A stretch of 64,000 nt of DNA from Faecalicatena_A orotica (GTDB lineage Bacteria > Bacillota > Clostridia > Lachnospirales > Lachnospiraceae): assembly GCF_040545875.1 (NCBI RefSeq), contig NZ_JBEPMR010000005.1. The stretch is one strand, 5' to 3'. The position numbers were made by a program, and so were the translations under genes. A model generated the notes under the pieces. It was not told where the DNA came from and did no database searches. It saw nothing but the letters and a program-made list of their open reading frames with translations. Below are positions 41,615-50,338 of the stretch, in pieces (within the stretch, counting starts at the first letter, position 1; the number at the start of each line of letters is the position of its first letter).

Positions 41615-44068
41615 CTAAAAATATATTTTTATTTCTTCCCCATAATAATCGACTACCCGTTCCGTCCGGCCCGATTCTTTTTTATTCAAAATAATTCTTA
41701 AGCTCCTGTTGCGGATACTCTGTGGGAAATCATGCTCTGCCGGCCCAACCGTAAGCGTTTTCTCCCGCTCCTCCCAATTCAGTGTAATCCGGTTATAGAT
41801 TCCCTCTTCATAACTATAATCGTCCCCTGCATCCTCATATAAAGTAAAAACAGTGTCCTTACCCGGATAAATATTGATTTCAAACGGTGTGTCCACTTCC
41901 TCTGATGCATACTCCAGACTTTCTTCCATTGGAATGACAGATCCTGCTTTTACAAATACTGGAATATATGCCAGTGTAACCGGGATGTCAATCCACTGAC
42001 CACCCTCAAAATATCTCCCACTCTCAAAATCGATCCAACTTTCTCCTGCCGGAAGATAACATTTCCAGTTTCTGGCTGCATCCAGTTTCTGACTCCCTGC
42101 CCCAAAGTACATTGGCTCCGTGACCGGACATACCAGCAGGCTTTCCCCGAACATAAACTGGCTGTCCATCGCGGAGGCTGTTTTATCCTCCGGGAAGTCA
42201 AACAGGAGGCTTCGCATCATCGTATAGTCTTCCAGACATACTTTTCCGGCCATAGAATAGATATAAGGCATCAGGCGATATCTTAAGCGGATACTTTTTC
42301 CCAAAGCATCATAGAACATCCCCCCCTTTTCTCCGAAATTCCAGATTTCTCTGGGCGTATCCGTTCCGTGAGAACGGAACATCGGGAGAAACGTACCGTA
42401 CTGGAACCACCTGACGTACAGCTCACGGTATCCGAGATCACTGACCCCTTCGTCATAGTCCCCCCGCCAGAACCATTTCATGGAAGGGTCCTGACTGCAT
42501 CCGCAGCCTCTGTTCTGCCATTTTTCATTGACTGTAAAAAATGCGCCGATATCCAGTGTCCAGTAGGGCATACCGCTGATACACATGTTCAGACCCTCTG
42601 TGATCTGCTTTTTAAAGTTTTTCCAGGTCGCACAGGTATCCCCGGACCAGAGCATGGTACCGTACTTCTGCGAACCTGCATATCCGGACCGTGTCAGGTT
42701 CAGGACGCGTTTTCCCGGGGCGCTTTTCCTCTGATTTTCGTAAATTCCTTTTGCGTGGGCCGCTGCATAGAGGTTGGCCCTGTCGGCACGCAGGAATTTT
42801 TTATGCTCGTTTCCGACCATCTGAAATCTCTCCCACGGTTCTCTTAAGCAGGCTCCGTTCCAGTCCGGCCCTGAAAACGGCTCCGTGGAGTCACACCACC
42901 AGGAGTCGAATCCCCCTGAAAACAGCTCTTCCTCCGCCTGTTTCCAGTACAGCTTTCTCGCTTCCTCATCGTATGCGTCATAGGTTGCATAGTCATTCAG
43001 CAGAAATCCATGTGCTTCCATCTCATCGCAGTTTTCCGTGCCGGAATTCATATTCGGCCAAACCGACACCATTGTATGTACATGCATATCATGTAAGGCC
43101 TGATTCATTTTCTTAAGGTCCGGATAGCGGCTCTTATCTACCTTCTTATTGCCCCATTTACCGTCTTCCCACGTATTCCAGTCCTGCACCACACAGTCCA
43201 GTCCAATCCTGCGTTTCCGGTATTCTTCGGCAATTCCGATCATTTCCGCCTGCGTGCGGTATGCTTCTTTAGACTGCACATATCCGTATGCCCACTTCGG
43301 CAGCATGACCGCTTTCCCGGTAAGCTTCCGGTAACCCGCGATGATCTCATCCACAGATTCCCCGGCAATGAAATAATAATCCAGCTGCTCAACCATGTCC
43401 AGATAGAGGTAAGATCCCCTGCTGTCATCATTGAAGGTCATAAGGCTTCCGCAGTCCGCCAGTATTCCATATTTCCGGTCTGACAAAAGAAACGGAATCG
43501 GGATCCTCATGTTGTGCTGGTAGAGGTACTGCACATTGCCGCGGTAATTGTAGATACCCTCCTCTCCCTGTCCGAGCCCATGTATCTGCTCGTCCGGGGC
43601 CCAGTCAAAATACAGTTTTCCCCTGTAAGCCATGTGGTCTTCTTCCGGTTTTAAATTCTCTACGAAATTCCGTTCTCCATCCACCGTCACCACCCGGCGG
43701 ATCACCGGCTTTTCTCCACCTGTGGAATAGACCATAAGAGGGTTCTCAGCCAGTTCTTTGCTGTCCTCCTTCAACAGGATTTTCCCGCTTTTCCTGTCAC
43801 TCCAGATAAACCTCCCGGTTCTTTTCTCTATTCTGATACTAACACCGGACGTAGCCAGGATATAGCAGTCTTCCTTCTCTTCTATACAAATCCCGGCTTC
43901 TGTGGCTCTTTCTATCCCAACCGGTGACAGAGAAAGCACCTCTTCTCTTTTTGTATAGACACATCGGATGATATTCTCTGTTATCCCGTAAACTGCCAGT
44001 TTTCCCCGATCGGTCATAAGCTCTGCCGACCTGTGATCTTGACTGGCTGTACATGATAATACTTTCAT
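41615..44068 (-). CDS. Glycoside hydrolase family 31 (alpha-glucosidase/alpha-xylosidase type)
   Basis: An 817-residue retaining alpha-glycosidase. The N-terminal beta domain carries HGLGQGEEGIYNYRG near residue 163, then the barrel. The catalytic nucleophile is Asp393 in SWWCDSTEPFSG, and the acid/base is Asp477 in MLWSGDTCATW. No signal peptide is seen, so it acts in the cytoplasm on imported oligosaccharides. AAGGAG lies nine bases before the ATG at 44068; the 53 codons upstream overlap the permease end. Substrate (alpha-glucoside, alpha-xyloside or modified sugar) cannot be told. Confidence 0.93.
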   Translation of the reverse strand: MKVLSCTASQDHRSAELMTDRGKLAVYGITENIIRCVYTKREEVLSLSPVGIERATEAGICIEEKEDCYILATSGVSIRIEKRTGRFIWSDRKSGKILLKEDSKELAENPLMVYSTGGEKPVIRRVVTVDGERNFVENLKPEEDHMAYRGKLYFDWAPDEQIHGLGQGEEGIYNYRGNVQYLYQHNMRIPIPFLLSDRKYGILADCGSLMTFNDDSRGSYLYLDMVEQLDYYFIAGESVDEIIAGYRKLTGKAVMLPKWAYGYVQSKEAYRTQAEMIGIAEEYRKRRIGLDCVVQDWNTWEDGKWGNKKVDKSRYPDLKKMNQALHDMHVHTMVSVWPNMNSGTENCDEMEAHGFLLNDYATYDAYDEEARKLYWKQAEEELFSGGFDSWWCDSTEPFSGPDWNGACLREPWERFQMVGNEHKKFLRADRANLYAAAHAKGIYENQRKSAPGKRVLNLTRSGYAGSQKYGTMLWSGDTCATWKNFKKQITEGLNMCISGMPYWTLDIGAFFTVNEKWQNRGCGCSQDPSMKWFWRGDYDEGVSDLGYRELYVRWFQYGTFLPMFRSHGTDTPREIWNFGEKGGMFYDALGKSIRLRYRLMPYIYSMAGKVCLEDYTMMRSLLFDFPEDKTASAMDSQFMFGESLLVCPVTEPMYFGAGSQKLDAARNWKCYLPAGESWIDFESGRYFEGGQWIDIPVTLAYIPVFVKAGSVIPMEESLEYASEEVDTPFEINIYPGKDTVFTLYEDAGDDYSYEEGIYNRITLNWEEREKTLTVGPAEHDFPQSIRNRSLRIILNKKESGRTERVVDYYGEEIKIYF

Positions 44069-44126
44069 CGATTCGATCTCCTTTTCCTCTCTTCCCCGGA
44101 CACGCCGGGGGCTCTTTAAGCACAAG

Positions 44127-44957
44127 TTAACCCTTGACCGCTCCTGCCGTCTGCCCGCCGACGATATATTTCTGACAGACAAGATACATAATGATAACCG
44201 GCAGACACGTAAGGAGGATATCTGCACAGATTAAGTTCCAGCTCTTACTGTACTGTCCGAAGAAGTTATAAACAGCAAGTGTCATCGGCCATTTTTCGGA
44301 GGAATTCAGGAAATACAAAGGCATGACAAATTCATTCCATGTATTCAGGAAACAGAGTACCGCCGCTGTTACGATGCTGGATTTCAGCATCGGAAGGATG
44401 ATGTTAAAAAACAGCCTGAATGGACCACAGCCGTCAATCACTGCTGCTTCATCCAGATCCACCGGTACTTTGGATACAAACCCATAGATCAAAAATACTG
44501 TGAATGGGAGCTGTGTTGCCACATAGAGCAGGATGATTCCCGGCACGCTGTTATTGAGCTGTGTCACCTGCATTACCTTCATCAAAGCAACATAATTGAT
44601 CGGAATAACGATTCCGAGCACCATATACATATAAACGCTATTGTTCACCCTGTCACGCCTTCTGGAAAAGACATAGGCTGCCATCGCGCCCAGCACCACG
44701 GCAATCACAGTTGCACTGCCTGCATAAAGGAAACTGTTCAGGAAGCTCCTGACTAATTTCCCTTTTTCAATTACTGTAGTAAAATTACTAAAAACCCATG
44801 TTTTCGGGAGCGAAAGCGTAAGGGACATCGCTTCTGAATCACCTTTGAATGCATTGACCACAATCAGTGCCAGAGGTATCAGCATGATCAGTGATATGAC
44901 CCAGGCCAGAATGTTTTTTAATATATTAACAGCTTTCTTCTTTGTTTGACTATTCAT
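44127..44957 (-). CDS. Carbohydrate ABC importer permease, MalG type (second locus)
   Basis: A 276-residue CUT1 permease with six membrane helices and an EAA loop (VDLDEAAVIDGCGPFRLFFNI) near residue 175. It ends CQKYIVGGQTAGAVKG, typical of MalG. Its ATG overlaps the stop codon of the upstream permease by one base. It is part of an operon with a GH31 enzyme and a URO-D-like protein. Confidence 0.92.
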   Translation of the reverse strand: MNSQTKKKAVNILKNILAWVISLIMLIPLALIVVNAFKGDSEAMSLTLSLPKTWVFSNFTTVIEKGKLVRSFLNSFLYAGSATVIAVVLGAMAAYVFSRRRDRVNNSVYMYMVLGIVIPINYVALMKVMQVTQLNNSVPGIILLYVATQLPFTVFLIYGFVSKVPVDLDEAAVIDGCGPFRLFFNIILPMLKSSIVTAAVLCFLNTWNEFVMPLYFLNSSEKWPMTLAVYNFFGQYSKSWNLICADILLTCLPVIIMYLVCQKYIVGGQTAGAVKG

Positions 44958-45832
44958 TATTCCTCCACCTCGTCTTTCGTCAGGATTTTAATCATAAAGA
45001 ATCCAACAACTATCATGAACACGAACATAATGGAACTGATCGTTGTACCTTCCGCGTAGAGTCCCTGTGAAAACTGTTTGAATACCGCGGTGTACATAAC
45101 CTCTGTCGTATGTCCCGGGCCTCCATTCGTCAGTGCATATACCATATCAAATACTTTCAGGCCATACAGGACGTTCAAAACAATCGTAACCGCCATTGTC
45201 TGCCTGAGCATCGGCAGTGTAATATGTACAAATTTATTCCAGCCGTTTGCCCCGTCTATGCTGGCCGCCTCGTAGTAATCCTGCGGGATCGCCAGTATTC
45301 CAACGATCAGCATAGTCATAATGTAACCCGTGCCCCTCCAGATATCGACCGCCATAACGGACCAGAAAGCAATCTTCGGATTAGTCAGCCACTGCTGTGT
45401 CAGACTGTCCAGACCGATCGCCCTAAGACCTTCGTTCAGGATTCCCATCTTCGGGTTTAAAATGGAAGTAAACACAAGGCCGATAATGAGGATGGATAAT
45501 ACTGAAGGCATGTACATCACGCCTCTGTGGAAATTCTTCAGTTTGATGTTCTTGCTGAGCACGAGTGCAAATAATAACCCGAGCCCTGTTTTCGCAACCG
45601 TCGTCACCACCGTAAATAAAAGTGTGTTCGTTATGTATTTGAAATAATTTGTGTCTGCGCTGAATACCTTTCTGAAATTTTCAAGACCTACAAAATGCAC
45701 CTCTTTGGAATATGCAGACCAGTCTGTAAATGAGTATCCGATACCAATGATTCCGGGTATTACACAGAGCGCCGTATAGATCAGAATTGCGCCTGCCGCA
45801 AAGTACCAGGGGTATAACTTTGATTTTTTCAC
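44957..45832 (-). CDS. Carbohydrate ABC importer permease, MalF type (second locus)
   Basis: A 291-residue CUT1 permease starting MKKSKLYPWYFAAGAILIYT, with six helices and EAA loop YYEAASIDGANGWNKFVHIT near residue 190. It is the first gene of the operon malF-malG-GH31-URO-D and is transcribed divergently from the two-component system. The cognate binding protein is probably that at 48747-50075. Confidence 0.92.
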   Translation of the reverse strand: MKKSKLYPWYFAAGAILIYTALCVIPGIIGIGYSFTDWSAYSKEVHFVGLENFRKVFSADTNYFKYITNTLLFTVVTTVAKTGLGLLFALVLSKNIKLKNFHRGVMYMPSVLSILIIGLVFTSILNPKMGILNEGLRAIGLDSLTQQWLTNPKIAFWSVMAVDIWRGTGYIMTMLIVGILAIPQDYYEAASIDGANGWNKFVHITLPMLRQTMAVTIVLNVLYGLKVFDMVYALTNGGPGHTTEVMYTAVFKQFSQGLYAEGTTISSIMFVFMIVVGFFMIKILTKDEVEE

Positions 45833-45956
45833 TGAAATTCTCCTCCGTTCTTTTCCTTTTTATTTATTTTATACAAATCCAGAACGTAATCACATGCATA
45901 CATTGAGCTATTTTATGTGTTTTTTTAACCACCCGATGCATATTCCTGTACAATGT

Positions 45957-45965
45957 GCTATACTA
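45957..45965 (+). promoter_or_regulatory. Possible extended -10 promoter of the sensor kinase
   Basis: TGC followed by TATACT lies about 60 bases upstream of the kinase start, with no clear -35. A very similar extended -10 (TGC plus TATATT) lies on the minus strand at 50179-50187 before the binding-protein gene. Confidence 0.35.
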
Positions 45966-46026
45966 ATTGAACCATTAAAAGACAGTTTTTCTTATATAAT
46001 AAGGAAGCTTGCCGGGGAGGATTGTT

Positions 46027-47832
46027 ATGAAGCGTAAACCAAGAAGCATACAGAAGATTCTTTCTTCCTATTTTTTGCTCATCATGCTGACTTTATTGGT
46101 TCTGGCAACGATTTTGTTTTCTGTTGTGCAGTACCTGAACCTTCGTTCCAATACGGAGCACGATATCCAGAGGACATGCTCGGCAATAGCGGAGGATATT
46201 GACCTCCAGCTCAGCCAGATGGATACTGTCTGTATGAACACGATACATTCGACATTAATTAAGGATACCTTTTCAGATTATTTGAACGATGAGGATGCCA
46301 CGCCGTATGAACAGAGCCAGCGACAGAATACGCTTGCCAATACATTAACTTCAATGAAAGGGGTGGATGCATCCATTCGCCAGATAAATCTTTATGGGCT
46401 GACGGAAGGCGGTTACGGAACCGGGAATTACACCGGGACACTTCATACCATAACGGCCCAGGAGCCCTGGTTTGCAAAAGCCTTTGCTTCCCACGGCTTC
46501 AAATATTTCCCTCCTGCATCTCAGAATGAGGTGCTGTCGTCCAGTACGGGAACAAACAAAGACAGGTTTTATTTCTCCCTGCTGCGTATGTATTATGATA
46601 ATTATCAGAATCCTGCCGGCTTCGTAGAGGTAATGAAATACTATGATATCCTTTTTGAACGCGCTTTCTATCCCGACAGTACATACGATATCGACGTCAT
46701 CATTTACGATGCCGAGGGAAACATCATCTTCCCCTTAAACAAAAGCCAGAAGGACGTCTTTCCATACTTTACTTACAGGGAATCCGAAGAAACTGAAATC
46801 TACAACACCCAAAAACAGTGTCAGGAATATGTATATTATTCAGATATGGAATACAGCGGATTTACAACGGTAACCACAATAAAAAGCACAGAATTTTTTG
46901 CTCCTGTTTATCGTTCTCTGAGTCTGACAATCTTCATTTTTCTGATTGTCCTTCTCATGTGCCTCTTTTTTGCCCGGATCTTTGCCGGAAGATTAAGTGC
47001 ACCGCTGAAAAAGATTTATCGTTTTCTTTCTCATATCGACCCTCAGGACCAGTTCCGGGAAATTGAGATGGCAGATTCCGGGGTAATAGAGATTGACAAA
47101 CTGCGAAACTCTCTAAATGAAGCGATGCGCTCGCAGAAAGCATCCACGAATTCAATGATGGTACTAAAAGAACAGGAACTACAGGCACAGATGCTTGCAC
47201 TCCAGTCCCAGATGAACCCGCACTTTTTGTATAATTCCCTCATGACCATTGCCGCGATGGCAGAAGAGGGACTAACACAGCCAGTGGCACAGATGTGTCA
47301 GGATATTACATCGATCCTGCGCTATATCTCCTCAAATAAAGAACAGGTTTCCTCGCTTGAAGAAGAACTGGAACACTGCGACCTGTATTTAAAATGTATT
47401 AAGCTCCGGTTCGGAGATTCGCTTAAATATGAAATTGATGTGGAAGACGATATGCTTGAGCTGCCTGTTCCAAAACTCTGTATACAGCTCCTCGTAGAAA
47501 ATGCCGTCAAATTCACAGCCAATACATCTCCACCGTGGCATATTGTTATACAGGGGCATATGGATAAAGAATGCTGGTATGTAGAAGTAAAAGATAACGG
47601 CCCGGGCTTCGGTGAAGAGATTACTGCCCACTTGAAGTCGCAGATGGATATCATACTGGAAAAAGGACTTCTGCCGAGTCTGGAGCTGGACGGTATGGGT
47701 ATCCTGAATATCTTTATCAGGTTTTACCTGATTTATGGAATTACATTTATATTTGATTTTGGAAACCTCCCGGAGGGGGGAGCTATTGTGAAAGTAGGAG
47801 GAAGGTTCAATGACCAGATTAAACCATTATAA
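46027..47832 (+). CDS. Sensor histidine kinase, YesM/LytS-like family
   Basis: A 601-residue membrane kinase. A helix at about 12-37 and a second at about 295-320 enclose an extracytoplasmic sensor of roughly 260 residues. A HAMP region follows, then the His_kinase motif QSQMNPHFLYNSLMTI with the phosphorylated His near residue 400. The ATPase part has LLVENAVKF and VEVKDNGPGFG. It probably senses extracellular sugar or the binding protein. GGGAGG is six bases before the ATG at 46027. The gene overlaps the response regulator by 23 bases. Confidence 0.93.
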   Translation: MKRKPRSIQKILSSYFLLIMLTLLVLATILFSVVQYLNLRSNTEHDIQRTCSAIAEDIDLQLSQMDTVCMNTIHSTLIKDTFSDYLNDEDATPYEQSQRQNTLANTLTSMKGVDASIRQINLYGLTEGGYGTGNYTGTLHTITAQEPWFAKAFASHGFKYFPPASQNEVLSSSTGTNKDRFYFSLLRMYYDNYQNPAGFVEVMKYYDILFERAFYPDSTYDIDVIIYDAEGNIIFPLNKSQKDVFPYFTYRESEETEIYNTQKQCQEYVYYSDMEYSGFTTVTTIKSTEFFAPVYRSLSLTIFIFLIVLLMCLFFARIFAGRLSAPLKKIYRFLSHIDPQDQFREIEMADSGVIEIDKLRNSLNEAMRSQKASTNSMMVLKEQELQAQMLALQSQMNPHFLYNSLMTIAAMAEEGLTQPVAQMCQDITSILRYISSNKEQVSSLEEELEHCDLYLKCIKLRFGDSLKYEIDVEDDMLELPVPKLCIQLLVENAVKFTANTSPPWHIVIQGHMDKECWYVEVKDNGPGFGEEITAHLKSQMDIILEKGLLPSLELDGMGILNIFIRFYLIYGITFIFDFGNLPEGGAIVKVGGRFNDQIKPL

Positions 47833-48568
47833 TGTACTGCTTGTGGAGGATGAGATGCTGCTGATGCAGTCTCTTTCCCGCCATATCGAATCTCTTGAGG
47901 CCGGCTTCAAGGTTGTCTGTCAGGCCTCTAACGGCGAGGACGCCCTGAAGTGCCTGAAAAAGGAGAATATCCACCTCGTCATGACAGATATACGTATGCC
48001 TGTCATGGACGGGCTTACACTTGCCAAGAGGATTCATGAGCAGTACCCACATATCCTGACAGTCATTCTGACCGGATATGCAGACTTCGATTACGCACGT
48101 GAAGCCCTCAAACAGGGAGTCTTCGATTATATGCTAAAACCTGTCACAATGGAGGATTTAGAGAACACGCTGGGCCGTGTACGTCTCCATCTCCAGAAGT
48201 TCTACGAACTTGAGGAAGATCCCGTGCTCGTCGGAAAAGATGCTGAAGAAATCGTGGAATACACGGTGCTGTATATGAGAGAGCATTATATGGACGACAT
48301 CGATATCAGCTCTTTTTCTGCCTCCTTAGGTTTTACCTCGGCTTACCTCACAAAGCTTTTCAACAGATACAAAGGGGACACGCCGCTGAAATACCTGACC
48401 GATATACGAATCCACGAGGCTAAACGGCTGCTGACCGATACGGGGCTTCCGATACGCGAAGTCGGGGAACGGGTCGGCTATCCCGATCAGTTCCATTTCA
48501 GCAAAACCTTCCGGAAACTGACCGGGCTGAACCCGACGGCCTACCGGAAACAGGAACAAAAACCCTAG
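47810..48568 (+). CDS. Response regulator with AraC-type DNA-binding domain (YesN-like)
   Basis: A 252-residue regulator. The receiver domain (about 1-125) has the acidic VEDEMLL pair, phosphoacceptor Asp in MTDIRMPVMDG (near residue 61) and the Lys in YMLKPVT. The C-terminal AraC-type double HTH (about 150-250) contains FSASLGFTSAYLTKLFNRY and VGYPDQFHFSKTFRKLTGLN. Together with the kinase it should activate the flanking transporter and GH31 genes. GGAGGAAGGTTCA precedes the ATG. Confidence 0.94.
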   Translation: MTRLNHYNVLLVEDEMLLMQSLSRHIESLEAGFKVVCQASNGEDALKCLKKENIHLVMTDIRMPVMDGLTLAKRIHEQYPHILTVILTGYADFDYAREALKQGVFDYMLKPVTMEDLENTLGRVRLHLQKFYELEEDPVLVGKDAEEIVEYTVLYMREHYMDDIDISSFSASLGFTSAYLTKLFNRYKGDTPLKYLTDIRIHEAKRLLTDTGLPIREVGERVGYPDQFHFSKTFRKLTGLNPTAYRKQEQKP

Positions 48569-48641
48569 ACGTCCGACCAGCGGCATCGCTGATGTCCAAA
48601 CCTCATGGTGTGCATAGCAACAGCATCTGCCTGTGAAATTA

Positions 48642-48697
48642 GAAAAGCTTTCTGCAAAATAGCCATAAAACGACTATTTTGCAGAAAGCCTTTTCTT
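48642..48697. terminator. Bidirectional intrinsic terminator (response regulator / binding protein)
   Basis: Perfect 16-base arms GCTTTCTGCAAAATAG (48647-48662) and its complement (48674-48689) with an 11-base loop. TTTTCTTT follows on the plus strand and TTTTCT on the minus strand. It lies between two convergent genes. Confidence 0.9.
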
Positions 48698-48746
48698 TAA
48701 TTCTAAATGTTACACCTCCAGGATATTACTGTCCTGAATTCAAATC

Positions 48747-50075
48747 TTACTTCCAGGCTTCGTCTCCTGCCGCGTCTGCCTGTGTTGCTCTTCTTGTATC
48801 AATCTGTTTGAGCACATCGTCTGATGTCATGTCACCGATAAACATAGATACGATATCCTGTCCCAGTTCTGTCCACTGTGGGTTGAGGTACTTGATGGAA
48901 TCCTGGAATACAACCCCTGCCTTGTCAAATGATTCTAAGAATTCCTTAGTTGTCTCGCTGTAGGCAGGTTCCTGTCCGGCATCATACGGGAGGTTTTCTA
49001 CTTTCGGTTCGTTGTCGATCATGTGCTGGATGCTTTCCTTGGTTGTGATGTATTCAAGATACTGTTTTGCCTCGTCTGCATGCCTGGAGCCTGAGTATAC
49101 AAATCTGGACGGTCCGCATGGATGCTCATTTAAAACATCATTGTCCAGCGTGGGAATCAGGAACATATCAAAGTCTTCTTCTGTGTATGTACCACCGGAT
49201 GCCTCCGCTGCCTCTATCATCGCACCTGGTTTGCCGATTGTCATTGCATATTCGCCGCTTCCGAGCATTGCTGCTGTATCTGTGTATTCGTCCGACAGAT
49301 AGTTGTCACCGAAGTATCCATTCTGGGCCAGCTCATTCAATTGGTCAAGAGCTTCTTTAAACTCAGGAACATCTGCGAATTTCACCTCGTTATTATTTAA
49401 TTTGTCTACAATACCAGAAACAAGCTCCTCATATTTCCCACCGATTTCACAGAACCACATAACATGGTGCCAGCCATCGGCTACCGGTTCATATACTGGT
49501 GTCACACCCTTGTCAAGCAATGTCTGACATACCTTTTCAAATTCTGCAAAGGTCGATGGTACTTTTACACCATTTTCCTCAAAAATCTTCTTGTTATAAA
49601 CCATGTAATAGTCTGTTGTTGTATCGAAATACGTTGCCCCGTAAAGGGTCCCGTCAACAGAAGTCTGCTCTGCTGCAAACTCATTATAGTAAGATGTCCA
49701 CGGCTCGTCCGTCAGGGCGATCGCATTATCTTCGATACTATACTGCGAAACCAGGTCATAGCTTCCTGACTGTCCGCAGAAAATGTCCGGGCCCTCCCCG
49801 CTGTTTAATTTAGTCATCAGCAGGTTGTAATACTGGTCAGACGGTACGATCTGATAATCCACCTTGATTCCTGTTTCTTCCTCAAACTTTTCACCCAGCT
49901 CCATCTCGGCATCATATATCCAGTCCTGGCTTGCCAGAATCGACAATGTAGTGCCGCCTTTGCCGCTGTCAGAGGAATCATCCTTGCTGTCAGAATCAGA
50001 ACCTGAGCCACATCCCGCCAGTGTACAGACTGCCAATGCTCCGCTCAGCAGCATTGCTACGATACGTTTTTTCAT
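48747..50075 (-). CDS. Extracellular sugar-binding lipoprotein (second locus)
   Basis: A 442-residue CUT1 binding protein. The signal peptide MKKRIVAMLLSGALAVCTLA runs into a lipobox (LAGC), with Cys22 as the lipidation site, then a Ser/Asp/Lys-rich linker. The mature part begins TTLSILASQDWIYDAEMELG. It is separated from its probable permeases (44127-45832) by the two-component system but shares the theme of the locus. It is monocistronic, between its own promoter and a bidirectional terminator. Ligand unknown. Confidence 0.9.
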   Translation of the reverse strand: MKKRIVAMLLSGALAVCTLAGCGSGSDSDSKDDSSDSGKGGTTLSILASQDWIYDAEMELGEKFEEETGIKVDYQIVPSDQYYNLLMTKLNSGEGPDIFCGQSGSYDLVSQYSIEDNAIALTDEPWTSYYNEFAAEQTSVDGTLYGATYFDTTTDYYMVYNKKIFEENGVKVPSTFAEFEKVCQTLLDKGVTPVYEPVADGWHHVMWFCEIGGKYEELVSGIVDKLNNNEVKFADVPEFKEALDQLNELAQNGYFGDNYLSDEYTDTAAMLGSGEYAMTIGKPGAMIEAAEASGGTYTEEDFDMFLIPTLDNDVLNEHPCGPSRFVYSGSRHADEAKQYLEYITTKESIQHMIDNEPKVENLPYDAGQEPAYSETTKEFLESFDKAGVVFQDSIKYLNPQWTELGQDIVSMFIGDMTSDDVLKQIDTRRATQADAAGDEAWK

Positions 50076-50178
50076 GTTTTTGACCTCCCAATCTTTTATA
50101 ACAAGATCTTATCAGTAATTATGCACATTCTCCATGTATGTTTTCATTCTGTTTTTGTCATTTTTTAACTCACACATA

Positions 50179-50187
50179 AATATAGCA
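50179..50187 (-). promoter_or_regulatory. Possible extended -10 promoter of the binding-protein gene
   Basis: On the minus strand TGC plus TATATT lies about 105 bases upstream of the ATG. No strong -35 is visible, which fits an activator-dependent promoter. Confidence 0.35.
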
Positions 50188-50240
50188 CACTTTTTTATTC
50201 GTCATATTGCATAAACCAATTTCTCTCGCAGCAGACACAA

Positions 50241-50283
50241 TCAAAAAAGGACCTTACTGACGTGGAAATCAGTAAGGTCCTTT
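50241..50283 (-). terminator. Intrinsic terminator of the PFOR gene
   Basis: Perfect 15-base arms (50269-50283 and 50246-50260, core GGACCTTACTGA) form a stem with an eight-base loop. On the minus strand they are followed by TTTTTTGATTG. It lies about 55 bases after the PFOR stop codon. Confidence 0.88.
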
Positions 50284-50338
50284 GATTGATACCTTTGAAT
50301 CCTTTACTCAGTTCTCGGATAAAAAGCAATCATGCTTC

